From Photobacterium sp. DA100 (lineage in GTDB: Bacteria; Pseudomonadota; Gammaproteobacteria; Enterobacterales; Vibrionaceae), in NCBI RefSeq assembly GCF_029223585.1, contig NZ_CP119424.1, positions 558,001 through 622,000 on the forward strand: a stretch of DNA of 64,000 bases, read 5' to 3'. Shown here piece after piece: positions 32,665 to 41,687 of this stretch (its first letter is position 1; each line of letters starts with the position of its first letter). The notes beneath the pieces are model-generated. The model had not been told where the DNA came from. It saw nothing but the letters and a program-made list of their open reading frames with translations, and searched no databases. The position numbers and the translations under genes were made by a program.

Positions 32665-33252
32665 GTGACCATGGAGCATATTTCGACCATCGCTCGTATT
32701 CTGGGGAGTTTTTTTTACTATCCACTGACCCACGAAACGAACCGACAGGTTTGTCAGATGATTGCTGATAGTGACGAGCAAGAGGGCTCACCGTTTGCAG
32801 AGTTGCTCCAGGCGGTTAATGCGGATGGGGCAGAAGAGCTTGCGATGGACTTCCAGAAGTTATTTGAAGGCTGTGAAGTGATGCCAGCACCGCCATGGGG
32901 TTCGGTCTATTTAGACAAAGAGCAGGTGATCTTTGGTACAACGACGCTCGACTATCGTCGTTTCCTAGCCGATAAAGATATGTCGCTAGATACAGGGATG
33001 CGTGAGCCTGAAGATCAATTCGGCCTGATGCTGATGGCTATGTCAAAACTGGCAGAGGCGGAAGATAGTGAAGCGATTAAGTTACTGCTGTCTGATCACT
33101 TGCTGCCGTGGGCACCCCGCTATCTTGAGCTGATGCAGGCCAATGCCAGCACCCAGTCGTACCGACTGCTTGGCGGTATGGCCGAGCAATGGCTTGCGTA
33201 TATCGCAGAGGCGTTGGCTATTTCGGCGGTAGAGAAAAAGGTGTATTTCTAA
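32665..33252 (+). CDS. TorD/DmsD-family redox enzyme maturation chaperone
   Basis: About 195 residues, all-helical, of the TorD family that binds Tat signal peptides and guides molybdenum cofactor insertion. The GTG at 32665 is five bases after GGGAGGT; an ATG two codons later (32671) is the alternative. The signature region is GCEVMPAPPWGSVYLDKEQVIFG (compare E-x-P-D-H/PPWGSVYLD in DmsD-like chaperones) and HLLPWAPRYLELM. It is divergent from dmsA and most likely serves that enzyme. Its stop overlaps the next start. Confidence 0.85.
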   Translation: MTMEHISTIARILGSFFYYPLTHETNRQVCQMIADSDEQEGSPFAELLQAVNADGAEELAMDFQKLFEGCEVMPAPPWGSVYLDKEQVIFGTTTLDYRRFLADKDMSLDTGMREPEDQFGLMLMAMSKLAEAEDSEAIKLLLSDHLLPWAPRYLELMQANASTQSYRLLGGMAEQWLAYIAEALAISAVEKKVYF

Positions 33253-33800
33253 TGGCCGAGCGTGACGAGCGATATTACAAAGCTTGCCTGGAGCATTACA
33301 CGGTAAGCCGGCGCGGTTTGCTACGGGGCTTATTCTCCGGCGCAAACCGCGTAAAGAAAGAGGCGCAAGCGCCGTCTGTCGTTCGCACGGTCCCTCGTCC
33401 ACCGGGGGCTATTGAAGAGGCGTTGTTTCTTCAGGTCTGCCAGTCATGCGACGCCTGTGAAAAGGCTTGTCCACAACAGGTGATTGAGCGGCCGGGGGGA
33501 TCACCTCAGTTAAACCTTGAATATAATGATTGTAGTCAGTGTGGCGAATGCCAGAAAGCGTGTCCAACTCGGGCTCTCTCATCCCAGATAACAGATATTG
33601 GAGTGCGGCCTGAATTCTCGACCCGCTGCGCCAACCGCTTGTCAGGATATTGCGAATTGTGTGCAGAACAGTGCCCGCATAAGGCTATTACCATCGCGCA
33701 AGGGCAGGTTCCAGCCGTTGACAATGAGTCTTGCGATGGGTGCGGCCAATGCCGCACGGCTTGTTATACGGGGGCGATTACTATGGTTTTTCCAACGTAA
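33252..33800 (+). CDS. napF: NapF-like ferredoxin-type protein
   Basis: 182 residues; the ATG overlaps the chaperone stop by one base (TAATG). After a basic N terminus (SRRGLLRGLFSG) there are [4Fe-4S] motifs CQSCDACEKACP, CSQCGECQKACP, a variant cluster CANRLSGYCELCAEQCP and CDGCGQCRTACY. This is the NapF layout; NapF is cytosolic and helps assemble or mature periplasmic molybdoenzymes, perhaps donating Fe-S clusters or electrons. Coupling to the TorD-like gene beside dmsA suggests it works for DMSO reductase here. Confidence 0.85.
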   Translation: MAERDERYYKACLEHYTVSRRGLLRGLFSGANRVKKEAQAPSVVRTVPRPPGAIEEALFLQVCQSCDACEKACPQQVIERPGGSPQLNLEYNDCSQCGECQKACPTRALSSQITDIGVRPEFSTRCANRLSGYCELCAEQCPHKAITIAQGQVPAVDNESCDGCGQCRTACYTGAITMVFPT

Positions 33801-33836
33801 TAGGATTTGTACGGGGTTTGTTGGCTCTGCAGTGCG

Positions 33837-34718
33837 TCAAACAGCAGCATTTATTTTGTAGCTGTTGCGGTATTGGCGCGGTGTCATCTGCTTGTAGTCT
33901 TTGAATTGACGGTTGAAGTTGACCTGGTTACGGTAGCCGACGCTTTCTGCAATCAGGCCGATGGGTTTGCTGGTGGTCTGGAGCAGCTCGGCTGCGTGGT
34001 TCAAGCGAAGCTTTTTTAAGTACTGGCTGAAACTTTCCTTAAAGTGAACCGCAAACAATCGGTGAATGCTACTTTCGCTAGTGTTCATATGTGCTGCAAG
34101 CTCTGACAAGGTTACGGCCTGGCTGAAGTGTTCTTCAAGGTATTGGCAAACCTTCTCGATCTTTTCTTGGCTTGCTTTCTCCGCATTGTATTCTTTTTGC
34201 GGGGCATAGGAGAGCAAGGTCCGACTGCTTTTATCTCCGCCTAAGGCGCTAAGTACTTGGAGCAGAATACCTAGTTGGGCGATTGACGAATGGGAAGGCA
34301 GAGCTTCCAATAAGGCCAGAACTTGGCGGCAAGTATTCTCAGAGAACTCGATGCCTTTTTCGGCCCGCTTAAGCAAAGATTCGAGTTTTCTCATTTCGAC
34401 ACAGCTGAACATCATATTAGCGATCCACTCTTTCCTGAACCAGATAACATGGGTTTCACACAATGGGCTTGCTGTTGTTTGCACTTCGACAAAACGATGT
34501 GGCAAGCCGGGGCCAATCAACACCATAGTATAATTGCCAAACTCACCTTCGTAATGGCCAATAAATCCCTTACCCCGAAAATGGCGATGGATAACTAATT
34601 CATATTCCTGGTGGAAGTGCCATTCGTCGTGTTTGTATCGCTCTTCAATCTTGCGGTATCGCCATGAATAGCCTTGGCGCTGCATGACTTTCTCGATAGT
34701 CGCTTGTTGCATAAACAT
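33837..34718 (-). CDS. AraC-family transcriptional regulator
   Basis: About 293 residues. I start at ATG 34718 (MFMQQATIEKV); the longer open frame to 34949 adds 77 hydrophobic, unsupported residues. The N-terminal half is a cupin-like sensor (KHDEWHFHQEYELVIHRHFRGKGFIGHYEGEF...LIGPGLPHRF), the C-terminal 100 residues a double helix-turn-helix: VTLSELAAHMNTSESSIHRLFAVHFKESFSQYLKKLRL then IGLIAESVGYRNQVNFNRQFKDY. The effector is unknown. It converges on napF; whether it controls dms or the small gene at 34885 is not visible. Confidence 0.85.
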   Translation of the reverse strand: MFMQQATIEKVMQRQGYSWRYRKIEERYKHDEWHFHQEYELVIHRHFRGKGFIGHYEGEFGNYTMVLIGPGLPHRFVEVQTTASPLCETHVIWFRKEWIANMMFSCVEMRKLESLLKRAEKGIEFSENTCRQVLALLEALPSHSSIAQLGILLQVLSALGGDKSSRTLLSYAPQKEYNAEKASQEKIEKVCQYLEEHFSQAVTLSELAAHMNTSESSIHRLFAVHFKESFSQYLKKLRLNHAAELLQTTSKPIGLIAESVGYRNQVNFNRQFKDYKQMTPRQYRNSYKINAAV

Positions 34719-34884
34719 CGGGCTCGATAGTAAAGGAAAAGTACCATTATTTATTAATATAGTACTGGAGTAAGGCCTAAAGGGAATGCTTTGAAGGAAT
34801 AGTACTAATAGTTGATAAGTTTTAATAATTCCTTTCGCGAGTCGGGGCGTATTGTTTGAGCAAATCAAACAAGGAGCTATTACA

Positions 34885-35076
34885 ATGAACAAACTTAAAT
34901 CTATGATTAATAAAATGATTGTAGAAACTCGCCGCGATTGCCTAGCCACTGTCGTGCATGGCTACCAAGCCGATTACTCATGGCAGGTGCTGGGATATCA
35001 ATCCCACACGGAATACGAAAGAGATCTGGCTCGAAGCTTACTTCGCCAGCGCGCCAAACGCCACAATGCGTTATAG
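34885..35076 (+). CDS. Small hypothetical protein, 63 residues
   Basis: ATG 34885 has AAGGAGCT upstream. The product is basic (many Arg/Lys/His), starts MNKLKSMINKMIVETRRDC and ends LARSLLRQRAKRHNAL, with a Tyr-rich middle (HGYQADYSWQVLGY). No signal or membrane segment; no family recognised. Its promoter region is shared with the divergent AraC gene and it converges on lhgO. Confidence 0.6.
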   Translation: MNKLKSMINKMIVETRRDCLATVVHGYQADYSWQVLGYQSHTEYERDLARSLLRQRAKRHNAL

Positions 35077-35093
35077 GCCAAGCTGTGCCCTTG

Positions 35094-36353
35094 TTAAGCC
35101 GATACGGGATCGCGGCGTTGCCGGGCAGCGACATTAACAGGATTGGATGCAGCTTGTACCTTGTCACAAATATAGCTGCCGATAGGGATTGCTGAAGTCG
35201 CTGCTGGAGAGGGGGCATTGCAGACATGAAGGCTGCGCGGACTCTCAGCAAAGAGAAAATCATGGACTAGGGTGCCATCACTTCGCACTGCCTGAGCACG
35301 GATCCCCGCTGGATAGGGTTGTAAATCAGCAGTTGTGAGTTGCGGGCAGTATTTATTCACCAGTTTGAGGTAGCCAGGTTTCCACCAAGAGTTTTTGGTT
35401 TCAGCTAGGCCAGCCTTTAGGTGGTTAAAGGTAACTTTCCAGAACCCGGCATAGCTCAGCATGTCTACCGTGTCTCTGATACTGAAGTTAATGTTACTGT
35501 ATCCTTCCCGCTTCCAACCCTGTACAGCGTTGGGGCCAACAGTAACGCTGCCGTCAATCATTCGGGTGAGGTGCACACCGAGAAACGGCAAGTCAGGATC
35601 GGGAATTGGGTAAATTAAATGATTCACGATATGGTTGTGCTGCGGGGCTAAGCGGTAATATTCTCCTCGGTAGGGGATAATTCGGAAGTCGGTATCGATA
35701 TTCATCATCCGGGTGAGCCTATCAGCCATCAAACCAGCACAACTGATTAAGAATTTTCCTTTTAACTGAAAAGGCTGACCATCGCTCTTGCACTCAATCA
35801 CAACGCTATCCGGTTTTTCTTCAACCGCTTTGACTTCAGTGCGTTTGGTAATTTCACCGCCGAGTCGGACAAATAATTCGGCCATCTTGGTTGTGATCTG
35901 CTTGTAGTCCACAATGCCGGTTGCTTTTACCAGCATGGCTCCAAGGCCAGAGATATTGGGTTCCTGTTGCTTCAGCTGTTCTTGGCTAAGGTGTACCACC
36001 TCAATTTCATTGGCCAGGCAACGTTCATAAAGGGCTTCCATCCGCTTCAGCTCGGCGGTATCGGTGGCCACCAATAGCTTGCCACATTGTTCGAAGGGAA
36101 TGTGGTGTTCGATACAAAAAGCTTTGGTCGCTTTTTCCCCGGCTTTGCACAGGGTGGCTTTCAGGCTTCCTGGCTCATAGTAGACTCCTGCGTGGATCAC
36201 TCCGCTGTTATGGCCGGTTTGATGCGAGGCGAGCTGGCCTTCTTTTTCGATGACGATAATGGATGCACTGGGACAGCGTTGTTTGAGCTGCCAAGCTGTT
36301 GATACTCCAACTATGCCCCCACCGACAACGATATAATCGTACACCTTATCCAT
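35094..36353 (-). CDS. lhgO: LhgO, L-2-hydroxyglutarate oxidase/dehydrogenase
   Basis: 419 residues starting MDKVYDYIVVGGGIVG; the ATG at 36353 is preferred over a frame opening ten codons earlier because it places the FAD Rossmann motif GGGIVG at the usual position. Further marks are HQTGHNSGVIHAGVYYEPGSLKA, GIVDYKQITTKMAELF, ISCAGLMADRL and the C-terminal IRAQAVRSDGTLVHDFLF. LhgO oxidises L-2-hydroxyglutarate to 2-oxoglutarate, passing electrons to membrane quinones. The last 30 residues (NPVNVAARQRRDPVSA) extend beyond the usual end. It stands alone, without csiD or gabD. Confidence 0.9.
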   Translation of the reverse strand: MDKVYDYIVVGGGIVGVSTAWQLKQRCPSASIIVIEKEGQLASHQTGHNSGVIHAGVYYEPGSLKATLCKAGEKATKAFCIEHHIPFEQCGKLLVATDTAELKRMEALYERCLANEIEVVHLSQEQLKQQEPNISGLGAMLVKATGIVDYKQITTKMAELFVRLGGEITKRTEVKAVEEKPDSVVIECKSDGQPFQLKGKFLISCAGLMADRLTRMMNIDTDFRIIPYRGEYYRLAPQHNHIVNHLIYPIPDPDLPFLGVHLTRMIDGSVTVGPNAVQGWKREGYSNINFSIRDTVDMLSYAGFWKVTFNHLKAGLAETKNSWWKPGYLKLVNKYCPQLTTADLQPYPAGIRAQAVRSDGTLVHDFLFAESPRSLHVCNAPSPAATSAIPIGSYICDKVQAASNPVNVAARQRRDPVSA

Positions 36354-36691
36354 CTGAAGTCCGTTCCTATTGTTTTCAAGCAAGTGATTGAAGCCAGAGA
36401 ATGATAAATCGCGCTACCTTGTTGATCAGTATAGGTAAACCGAAATAGTAAAGCTGCGAGGCTGAGCACAGAGCATGAAATGTAAAAGCACGTATTTAAC
36501 ACTATGTATATTGGTGACTATTTGTTCGATTTTGTATCTGGAAGGCACCTATCACAGCGAGTTTAACTGATTGGATATAAAGTATTTACTCAGGGGTGAG
36601 GCAAAACCGGCAGGACGCACCATACTTGTAACGTATTCCAAATGACCGTTTTTTTGAGGTGGCTTGGATATAGCAATAGGAGCGATCAGTG
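36354..36691. other. Intergenic region, no gene seen
   Basis: 338 bases between the lhgO start and the small membrane protein gene. Expected to hold the two divergent promoters; I see no operator, hairpin or coding frame with a ribosome site. Confidence 0.6.
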
Positions 36692-36904
36692 ATGCTTAGG
36701 AAAGTCAGTGAGGTCGAATTTTACAAGTTATTCACCGTGATCGGTGGTTACTTTCTTCTCTTTTTTGGCGCTTTTCATTTATTGAGGTGGATGAAGAGTA
36801 CCAATCTACTTATCTATGTGTTTGTTGTTGTTTCTGTCGTCGTCAGTGCACTGCTGATCCTGACGCTGTATAAATTAAGGAAGAGGAAGAACTACCGCCG
36901 CTGA
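36692..36904 (+). CDS. Small two-helix membrane protein, 70 residues
   Basis: ATG 36692 has AGGAG eight bases upstream. Two hydrophobic helices (about 11-29 and 36-58) are separated by a short WMKSTN turn, and the chain ends in a very basic tail (KLRKRKNYRR), so both ends are probably cytoplasmic. A good terminator follows. No family recognised. Confidence 0.65.
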   Translation: MLRKVSEVEFYKLFTVIGGYFLLFFGAFHLLRWMKSTNLLIYVFVVVSVVVSALLILTLYKLRKRKNYRR

Positions 36905-36967
36905 AAAGGGCAACGGTAAAGTGCCAGACAGAATGGTGGTCTGCGCTAATTTAACTTCACATGGCTA

Positions 36968-37001
36968 CCCAAGCTTTATGCAAAGCTTGGGCTGTTTTTT
37001 T
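36968..37001 (+). terminator. Terminator of small membrane protein gene
   Basis: CCCAAGCTTT-ATGC-AAAGCTTGGG stem followed by seven T. Confidence 0.93.
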
Positions 37002-37009
37002 GGGCTGGT

Positions 37010-37921
37010 CTATTGGTTCATCGAGAAATCAATAAGTTCGACCAAATATGCTTTTTTCTTAGAGTCATTTTTTTCGATGCCTTTAACAATGCCCAAGGCT
37101 GGGTTTACCCATACTTCAAGGCCTACAGGGTCATTGTTTCGAAGCGCCATCAAGCTGATCAAATCCCTATCTGTTTCTCCGTAACACTGGCCGGCAATTT
37201 CATCGCGAATATAGAACTTCATGGCCTCAATTTTCTTCGAGTTAACGGTAATCACCTCAGTTGAAGCTCGTGAAAAATCGAATGTTCTCGTCACTGTTAT
37301 CTCATCACAACGAGTAATATCGTCATGAGTCTCTTCTACACCATTATCTTCAAGTAAATAGTGGATATCTTCCGTCGACAAACCGGAGAGCTCAGATACA
37401 AAGGTTGCTTGATACTTTCCTAGTTGTGACAGCGCAAAGTCACCGTTGGCAACAAAGTCCGGAAGTGCCCAAAGCTGTTGGTCTTTGCTGGCATCTTTAT
37501 CGATGTAGGTAATAAAGTGCTTGTTTGCCAGCTTGCCTGCAAAAGAGCTATCTTGATCTGTTGGCTGGGTTAGTTCGGCATCCTGATATTCAGTGGTGTT
37601 AACTGAATAGAAGCTATCAATACCTTCTTCGTTTGCAAGTTTGTTGAGGATGTCGTAGACAGCGATGTCACTGTCTTCAATCATCTGATACGTGCTTTTT
37701 TCATAATTCGCTTCGACCAAAGCATCGTCTTCCATAAAAGAAGAGTTGTACTCTTTGATTGATAACGTTGTGCTATTGAGTTTTGCCGCATCAAATGTTG
37801 CCCCTTTTAACGGGAAATCGACTTTCGGTACTGGTTTCTTGTTGTCTGGCGTTGAGCTGCCGCCACCACCACAACCGGCTAGAAGAGCAATGATTGAAAG
37901 GCTGATAATCGTTTTTTTCAT
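37010..37921 (-). CDS. Hypothetical lipoprotein, 303 residues
   Basis: Signal peptide MKKTIISLSIIALLAGC with lipobox LLAGC followed by GGGGSS, a tether typical of marine gammaproteobacterial surface lipoproteins. The rest is acidic and soluble with no recognised domain; two Cys (in TRCDEI and GQCYGE) might form a disulfide. No Asp follows the lipidated Cys, so outer-membrane sorting is expected. It is a single gene with no informative neighbour. Confidence 0.75.
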   Translation of the reverse strand: MKKTIISLSIIALLAGCGGGGSSTPDNKKPVPKVDFPLKGATFDAAKLNSTTLSIKEYNSSFMEDDALVEANYEKSTYQMIEDSDIAVYDILNKLANEEGIDSFYSVNTTEYQDAELTQPTDQDSSFAGKLANKHFITYIDKDASKDQQLWALPDFVANGDFALSQLGKYQATFVSELSGLSTEDIHYLLEDNGVEETHDDITRCDEITVTRTFDFSRASTEVITVNSKKIEAMKFYIRDEIAGQCYGETDRDLISLMALRNNDPVGLEVWVNPALGIVKGIEKNDSKKKAYLVELIDFSMNQ

Positions 37922-38264
37922 TATAAGACCGAGTAAAGTGAGTTTGATAAAAGGTATATAACTGTTTATTTAACAATTCGGCAGGATTATAGGTGGAGGA
38001 GGTATGGATATGTGTCGTGAATTGTATTGACTCTGTATGACATCGCCGGTTATGTGTGAATTAAGTGTTTATTGGAAAGAGTGCTCGAGAAGGGGGGATT
38101 GGAAACGAGGAGAGAGGCTTCAGATTTGTGATAGATAGCGTGGAGAACTAATTGATACAACTGTAATGGATTGTCTGGTCTGAACAGTGTGAAAAGATGA
38201 CTATTGATAGAGTCCACCCAGTAAAAAGCCAGCATCGCTGGCTTTTTCGATGTATACGTCGGTG
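37922..38264. other. Intergenic region with bidirectional-type terminator
   Basis: 343 bases between two minus-strand genes: the promoter of the lipoprotein gene and the terminator at 38223-38247. A 61-codon minus-strand frame here has no ribosome site or family likeness. Confidence 0.6.
38223..38247 (-). terminator. Terminator after DUF3010 gene
   Basis: AAAAAGCCAGC-ATC-GCTGGCTTTTT, an 11-pair stem with T-runs on both strands, 17 bases past the stop at 38265. Confidence 0.9.
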
Positions 38265-38687
38265 TTATTTACCTAGGTATGCATAGCCTGTCATGAAGGC
38301 AGCTTCTTGGAACTGGCGCAGGCCGGTCGCGCGGAATTCGATCGCTAGCGGGTTGCGCTTCAGCTTTTGCTTGATCTCTTGGCTTGTGATGAAGTCCACT
38401 TCAACACCGTCAATTAGCTGGATCGCCGCTTCAAGTTTGAAGCCAATTGCGCTGCCGGCAAACTTACCGCGAGTTTCACGCGTACGGATCACAACACGGT
38501 CAATTTGGTAGTCATCCAGAAGCTTTTTGAAAGTCTGCTGGAAGTTACGCATTTGCTCATTGTCCATTGAGTCTTGCATGATGAACTTTTGAGCACGGCA
38601 TTCTGGAAGATCGAACAGACCGTTACTCTTGGTAAGAAGGCAAATGACGGCCTCGTTGCTACGAAGCTCAACAGCACAAATTTTCAT
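38265..38687 (-). CDS. DUF3010 family protein
   Basis: 140 residues matching the gammaproteobacterial DUF3010 family (MKICAVELRSNEAVICLL start; IDRVVIRTRETRGKFAGSAIGFKLEAAIQL centre). The fold looks RNase-H/RuvC-like by its beta start and central RTR...G pattern, but no nuclease activity can be claimed. Cytosolic; function unknown; single gene with its own terminator. Confidence 0.85.
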   Translation of the reverse strand: MKICAVELRSNEAVICLLTKSNGLFDLPECRAQKFIMQDSMDNEQMRNFQQTFKKLLDDYQIDRVVIRTRETRGKFAGSAIGFKLEAAIQLIDGVEVDFITSQEIKQKLKRNPLAIEFRATGLRQFQEAAFMTGYAYLGK

Positions 38688-38766
38688 GTAAACACCTAAT
38701 AATGTAGTTAGCAGGGTATTTTAGGCCAATGAGCAATAAATACCAGAAATTAAATAAAGCTTACCG

Positions 38767-39273
38767 TTAGTTGTACAGTGGGCCGTCAATTTCTAGCTGG
38801 GTTAACAGCAAGCGGGCATCCAGCTCGAGCTGGTGGTAGTCTGGTTCCATGTGGCAGCATAGCTGGTAGAACGCTTTGTTGTGTTCTTTTTCTTTGATAT
38901 GGGCAAGTTCATGTACCACGATCATTCGCAACAAGGGTAATGGTGCCTGCTTAAAAATAGTCGACACCCGAATCTCATTTTTGGCTTTGAGTTTGTTGCC
39001 ATGAACGCGAGAGACGAAACTGTGCATTCCCAAAGCATGGTTGACCATGTGGATTTTACCATCATAAGCCACCTTGCTAATAGGAGACGATTTTTTCAGG
39101 TACTGGTTTTTCAGCTCAATCACATAATCGTAGAGTGCTTTCTCTGACTGGATCGTATGTTGTTCCGGGTATTTTCGTAACAGGTAGCGCTTAAGGTTAC
39201 CGTTCTCAACCAGTTGACTAACTTGGCTAATAAGTTGGTCGGAGTAGCCCTGTAGGTATTTGAGTTTTTGCAT
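38767..39273 (-). CDS. YgjP/DUF45-like metallopeptidase
   Basis: 168 residues from ATG 39273 (MQKLKYLQGYS); a TTG at 39285 is possible and neither has a strong ribosome site. The zinc motif HELAH (HExxH) lies at about residues 118-122, with a third ligand probably in NKAFYQLCCHMEPDYH. This is the YgjP-like M48-related family; substrate and role are unknown. The N-terminal half is helical and basic. Confidence 0.75.
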   Translation of the reverse strand: MQKLKYLQGYSDQLISQVSQLVENGNLKRYLLRKYPEQHTIQSEKALYDYVIELKNQYLKKSSPISKVAYDGKIHMVNHALGMHSFVSRVHGNKLKAKNEIRVSTIFKQAPLPLLRMIVVHELAHIKEKEHNKAFYQLCCHMEPDYHQLELDARLLLTQLEIDGPLYN

Positions 39274-39435
39274 GCGCGCAGCCAAGTATCGATCAAAGAG
39301 TGGATTGATCGGCGATTCTAAACATTTTGTGATGGGGGAGCAATGCTAGGTTATCGCTTACAGGTAAACTGGCTCTACACTAAAGATAGGCTCAAGCACT
39401 GGGATTCGTTTGGGTTGTTGAACAGGAGACACTAA

Positions 39436-39888
39436 ATGGAATTACGTTTGCCGCCACCAGTCATTGTCTTGATCACCCTTGGGTGTATGTTCGCCCTTTC
39501 TCGCTATTGGCCTCTATATAGCTTTGCTTTTTCAGGGCAACATTATGTGATTTTACTTTTCTGTCTCCTTGGCACGTTGCTGGGACTCTCGGCAGTGTGG
39601 AGCTTTGCCAAGGCGAGGACAAGCATCGATCCGCGCTTTCCCAATAAAACCTCCAAGCTAGTAACAACAGGAATCTATCGTTACTCCCGTAATCCAATGT
39701 ATCTTGGTCTGTTGAGCTTCCTGTGCGCTGCTTTTGTCTATTTCTCGGCACTCAGCCCACTGGTCATGATTGTAATGTTTGTGTTTTATATGAATAACTT
39801 TCAAATTGCGCCGGAAGAAGCCGTTCTGCAAGCTATGTTTGGCGAACAGTTTGAGCATTACTGCCAACAGGTAAGGCGCTGGTGTTGA
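39436..39888 (+). CDS. Isoprenylcysteine carboxyl methyltransferase-family membrane protein
   Basis: 150 residues with four hydrophobic helices. The C-terminal half has the family's SAM/lipid motif: LVTTGIYRYSRNPMYLGLL (about 75-93) and EEAVLQAMFGEQFEHYCQQVRRW at the end. Bacterial members methylate unknown membrane substrates. It is transcribed alone; GGAGAC precedes the ATG. Confidence 0.83.
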   Translation: MELRLPPPVIVLITLGCMFALSRYWPLYSFAFSGQHYVILLFCLLGTLLGLSAVWSFAKARTSIDPRFPNKTSKLVTTGIYRYSRNPMYLGLLSFLCAAFVYFSALSPLVMIVMFVFYMNNFQIAPEEAVLQAMFGEQFEHYCQQVRRWC

Positions 39889-39978
39889 TTGGCGAATTGT
39901 GTTTTTTTGTCTCCATATCACGTTTTTAAACTACGCTTTAATTTAGTGATGCCTAAGGATATTGCTTAGGGAGGGGAC

Positions 39979-40386
39979 GTGGAAATTATAAAAGTAATAG
40001 ATAAAAATATTTTACCTTTCATAAAATTACCATTGGCATGTTTGTTTGCTAAAAGCGGTGAAGTGGATTTTTTTCGCTCCAGCTTTCAATCTCATACTTC
40101 TGACTTTTCAAGAGACAATAAGTGCCTTATTCGACAGGCGAAAAGAGAAATTGCCAGCATCAAGGGCAACCTTGCGCACGCTGGTTATGATACCTCTCAA
40201 ATAGTTAGGGTTGAGGTTACATTATCACTTAGTATTGCTGACCAACCTCTCGATGAGCTGTATGAGTTGTTGAAACCATTTGCTGGCGAAATAGAGATTC
40301 GATATGAGGAGTTAAGTGTTTTTTTTAGTGAACCTTCATTATCGCCATCTCAATTAGTATCAATTGAAGTGCTGGCTCTTCAATAA
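39979..40386 (+). CDS. Hypothetical protein, 135 residues
   Basis: GTG start at 39979 with GGGAGGGGAC upstream. The product is soluble, with no signal peptide; the middle contains RQAKREIASIKGNLAHAGYDTSQIVRVEVTLSLSI, an alternating helix-strand pattern. I recognise no family. Its end overlaps the convergent AraC gene by seven bases. Confidence 0.6.
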   Translation: MEIIKVIDKNILPFIKLPLACLFAKSGEVDFFRSSFQSHTSDFSRDNKCLIRQAKREIASIKGNLAHAGYDTSQIVRVEVTLSLSIADQPLDELYELLKPFAGEIEIRYEELSVFFSEPSLSPSQLVSIEVLALQ

Positions 40387-41159
40387 GTTGTTTTTTTGAT
40401 ATAAGAAGTTGGCGTAGTCCCTGTTTGCTTGCGGAAAAAGCTAATGAAGGCGCTATCGCTAGAAAATCCTAAGTCAAAAGCCACAGCAGACACCGGTTTA
40501 TTGTCGGAGAGCAGTTCAATGGCTTTCATCAGGCGCCATTGCTGGCGCCATGCCTGATAGGGCATACCTGTTTCCCGGGTGAAAATACGCGAAATGGTCT
40601 TCTCACTGGCCCCAATTGATAGCGCGGCCTCATTGAGCGGAGCAGGGTTATGCCCTTCTTGTTTGAGTTTATCTAACCAAGCTGCCAGCCTAGGATCGGA
40701 TGGTAAGGGTAGCAGCAGGGTTTCATCCGGGGATGACGCGAGCTCCTGCCAAAACAAATTAACAACAGCTTCTTGTTCATTGAATGGCATTTGCCATGAC
40801 CAAAAGGCCATCCTCTCAATAAGTTCTCGAAGCAATGGATTTACGCCGATGATCCTGATCTGGTCTGGATAATTGACTTTTTGCCTGGTATCGAAATATA
40901 GCGAGCGATAGGCGACGACGTTCGTCATGACTGCACAGTGGTTGATCCCCGCTGGAATCCAGGCAGCCCGCGTAGGCGGCAAGATACATTGGTGATTTTC
41001 CAGCGTAATGCTCATAGAGCCGGAGGGGGCGTAAAGCAATTGGGCCTTCTGATGGCAATGCATTCCTGAGTCGTGGCGGCCAATATTGGCCGCAATGCCA
41101 ACGACTTGGCTGTTAATCCTATCGGGGTTGAATCTGTCTTGCTCGGTGATAAGTGCCAT
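40380..41159 (-). CDS. AraC-family regulator with N-terminal cupin
   Basis: 259 residues. The N-terminal cupin shows HDSGMHCHQKAQLLYAPSGSMSITLENHQCILPPTRAAWIPAGINH, characteristic of the one-domain-cupin AraC group (for example NimR-like regulators). The C-terminal HTH pair reads LSIGASEKTISRIFTRETGMPYQAWRQQWRLMKA and VSAVAFDLGFSSDSAFISFFRKQTG. Members usually control a neighbouring divergent gene, but the gene on the other side (41307) is not an obvious target. Confidence 0.87.
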   Translation of the reverse strand: MALITEQDRFNPDRINSQVVGIAANIGRHDSGMHCHQKAQLLYAPSGSMSITLENHQCILPPTRAAWIPAGINHCAVMTNVVAYRSLYFDTRQKVNYPDQIRIIGVNPLLRELIERMAFWSWQMPFNEQEAVVNLFWQELASSPDETLLLPLPSDPRLAAWLDKLKQEGHNPAPLNEAALSIGASEKTISRIFTRETGMPYQAWRQQWRLMKAIELLSDNKPVSAVAFDLGFSSDSAFISFFRKQTGTTPTSYIKKTTY

Positions 41160-41306
41160 GTTGAAAAGGTAAACGCTGGGCTTTGGGTAAATAATAGCGA
41201 GATCACTGAGTTAAGTATACGTAGATGTAAGCTGGTGGCTTCACCCTGCTAGTCAGGCCTCTTGGGTATAAACTATTGAGGTAGCCGGATTCAAAGAGGA
41301 ACAGAC

Positions 41307-41687
41307 ATGAGCTATGTCCATGGTATCCACCTTGAGGTCGAGCACTTAGACGAAATGATCTTTATGGAGTTGAAGGCAGTTGGCACCTTGACCCACGAAG
41401 ATTACCAGAAGATTACGCCATTGATTGAAGAGGCGTTGGAGGGAGTCGACAATCCAACCGTCAATGTGTACGTAGACGGGACAGATTTTGAAGGATGGGA
41501 TCTTCATGCCGCATGGGATGATTTGAAACTAGGTTTAAGGTTTGGCCGTAAATTCAACAAAGTTGCTATCTATGGCAATCAGCATTGGCAAGAAGTCATG
41601 AGCAAAGTGGGTAGTTGGTTTGTTAGTGGTGAAGTTCGTTATTTCGAAGATTCGCTAGAGGCGATCAGTTGGTTGCGAGAGGAGTAG
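41307..41687 (+). CDS. STAS/SpoIIAA-like protein
   Basis: 126 residues of the SpoIIAA-like family (often annotated STAS/SpoIIAA-like or DUF3478): MIFMELKAVGTLTHEDYQKITPLIEEAL, then VNVYVDGTDFEGWDLHAAWDDLKLGLRFGRKFNKVAIYG and YFEDSLEAISWLRE. The fold is a small alpha/beta domain without the anti-sigma-factor phosphorylation Ser being obvious. It may bind lipids or partners at the membrane; role unknown. GAGGAACAG precedes the ATG. Confidence 0.83.
   Translation: MSYVHGIHLEVEHLDEMIFMELKAVGTLTHEDYQKITPLIEEALEGVDNPTVNVYVDGTDFEGWDLHAAWDDLKLGLRFGRKFNKVAIYGNQHWQEVMSKVGSWFVSGEVRYFEDSLEAISWLREE

Noticed and set aside
34719..34949. N-terminal extension of the AraC gene with a hydrophobic segment
   Set aside because: The region is AT-rich promoter DNA shared with the small gene at 34885, and family members begin near the chosen ATG.
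36087..36302. Plus-strand frame inside lhgO
   Set aside because: Shadow of the conserved lhgO coding sequence with no start signals.
38050..38235. 61-codon minus-strand frame in the 37.9-38.2 kb gap
   Set aside because: No ribosome site, odd composition, and it runs close to the downstream terminator; treated as chance.
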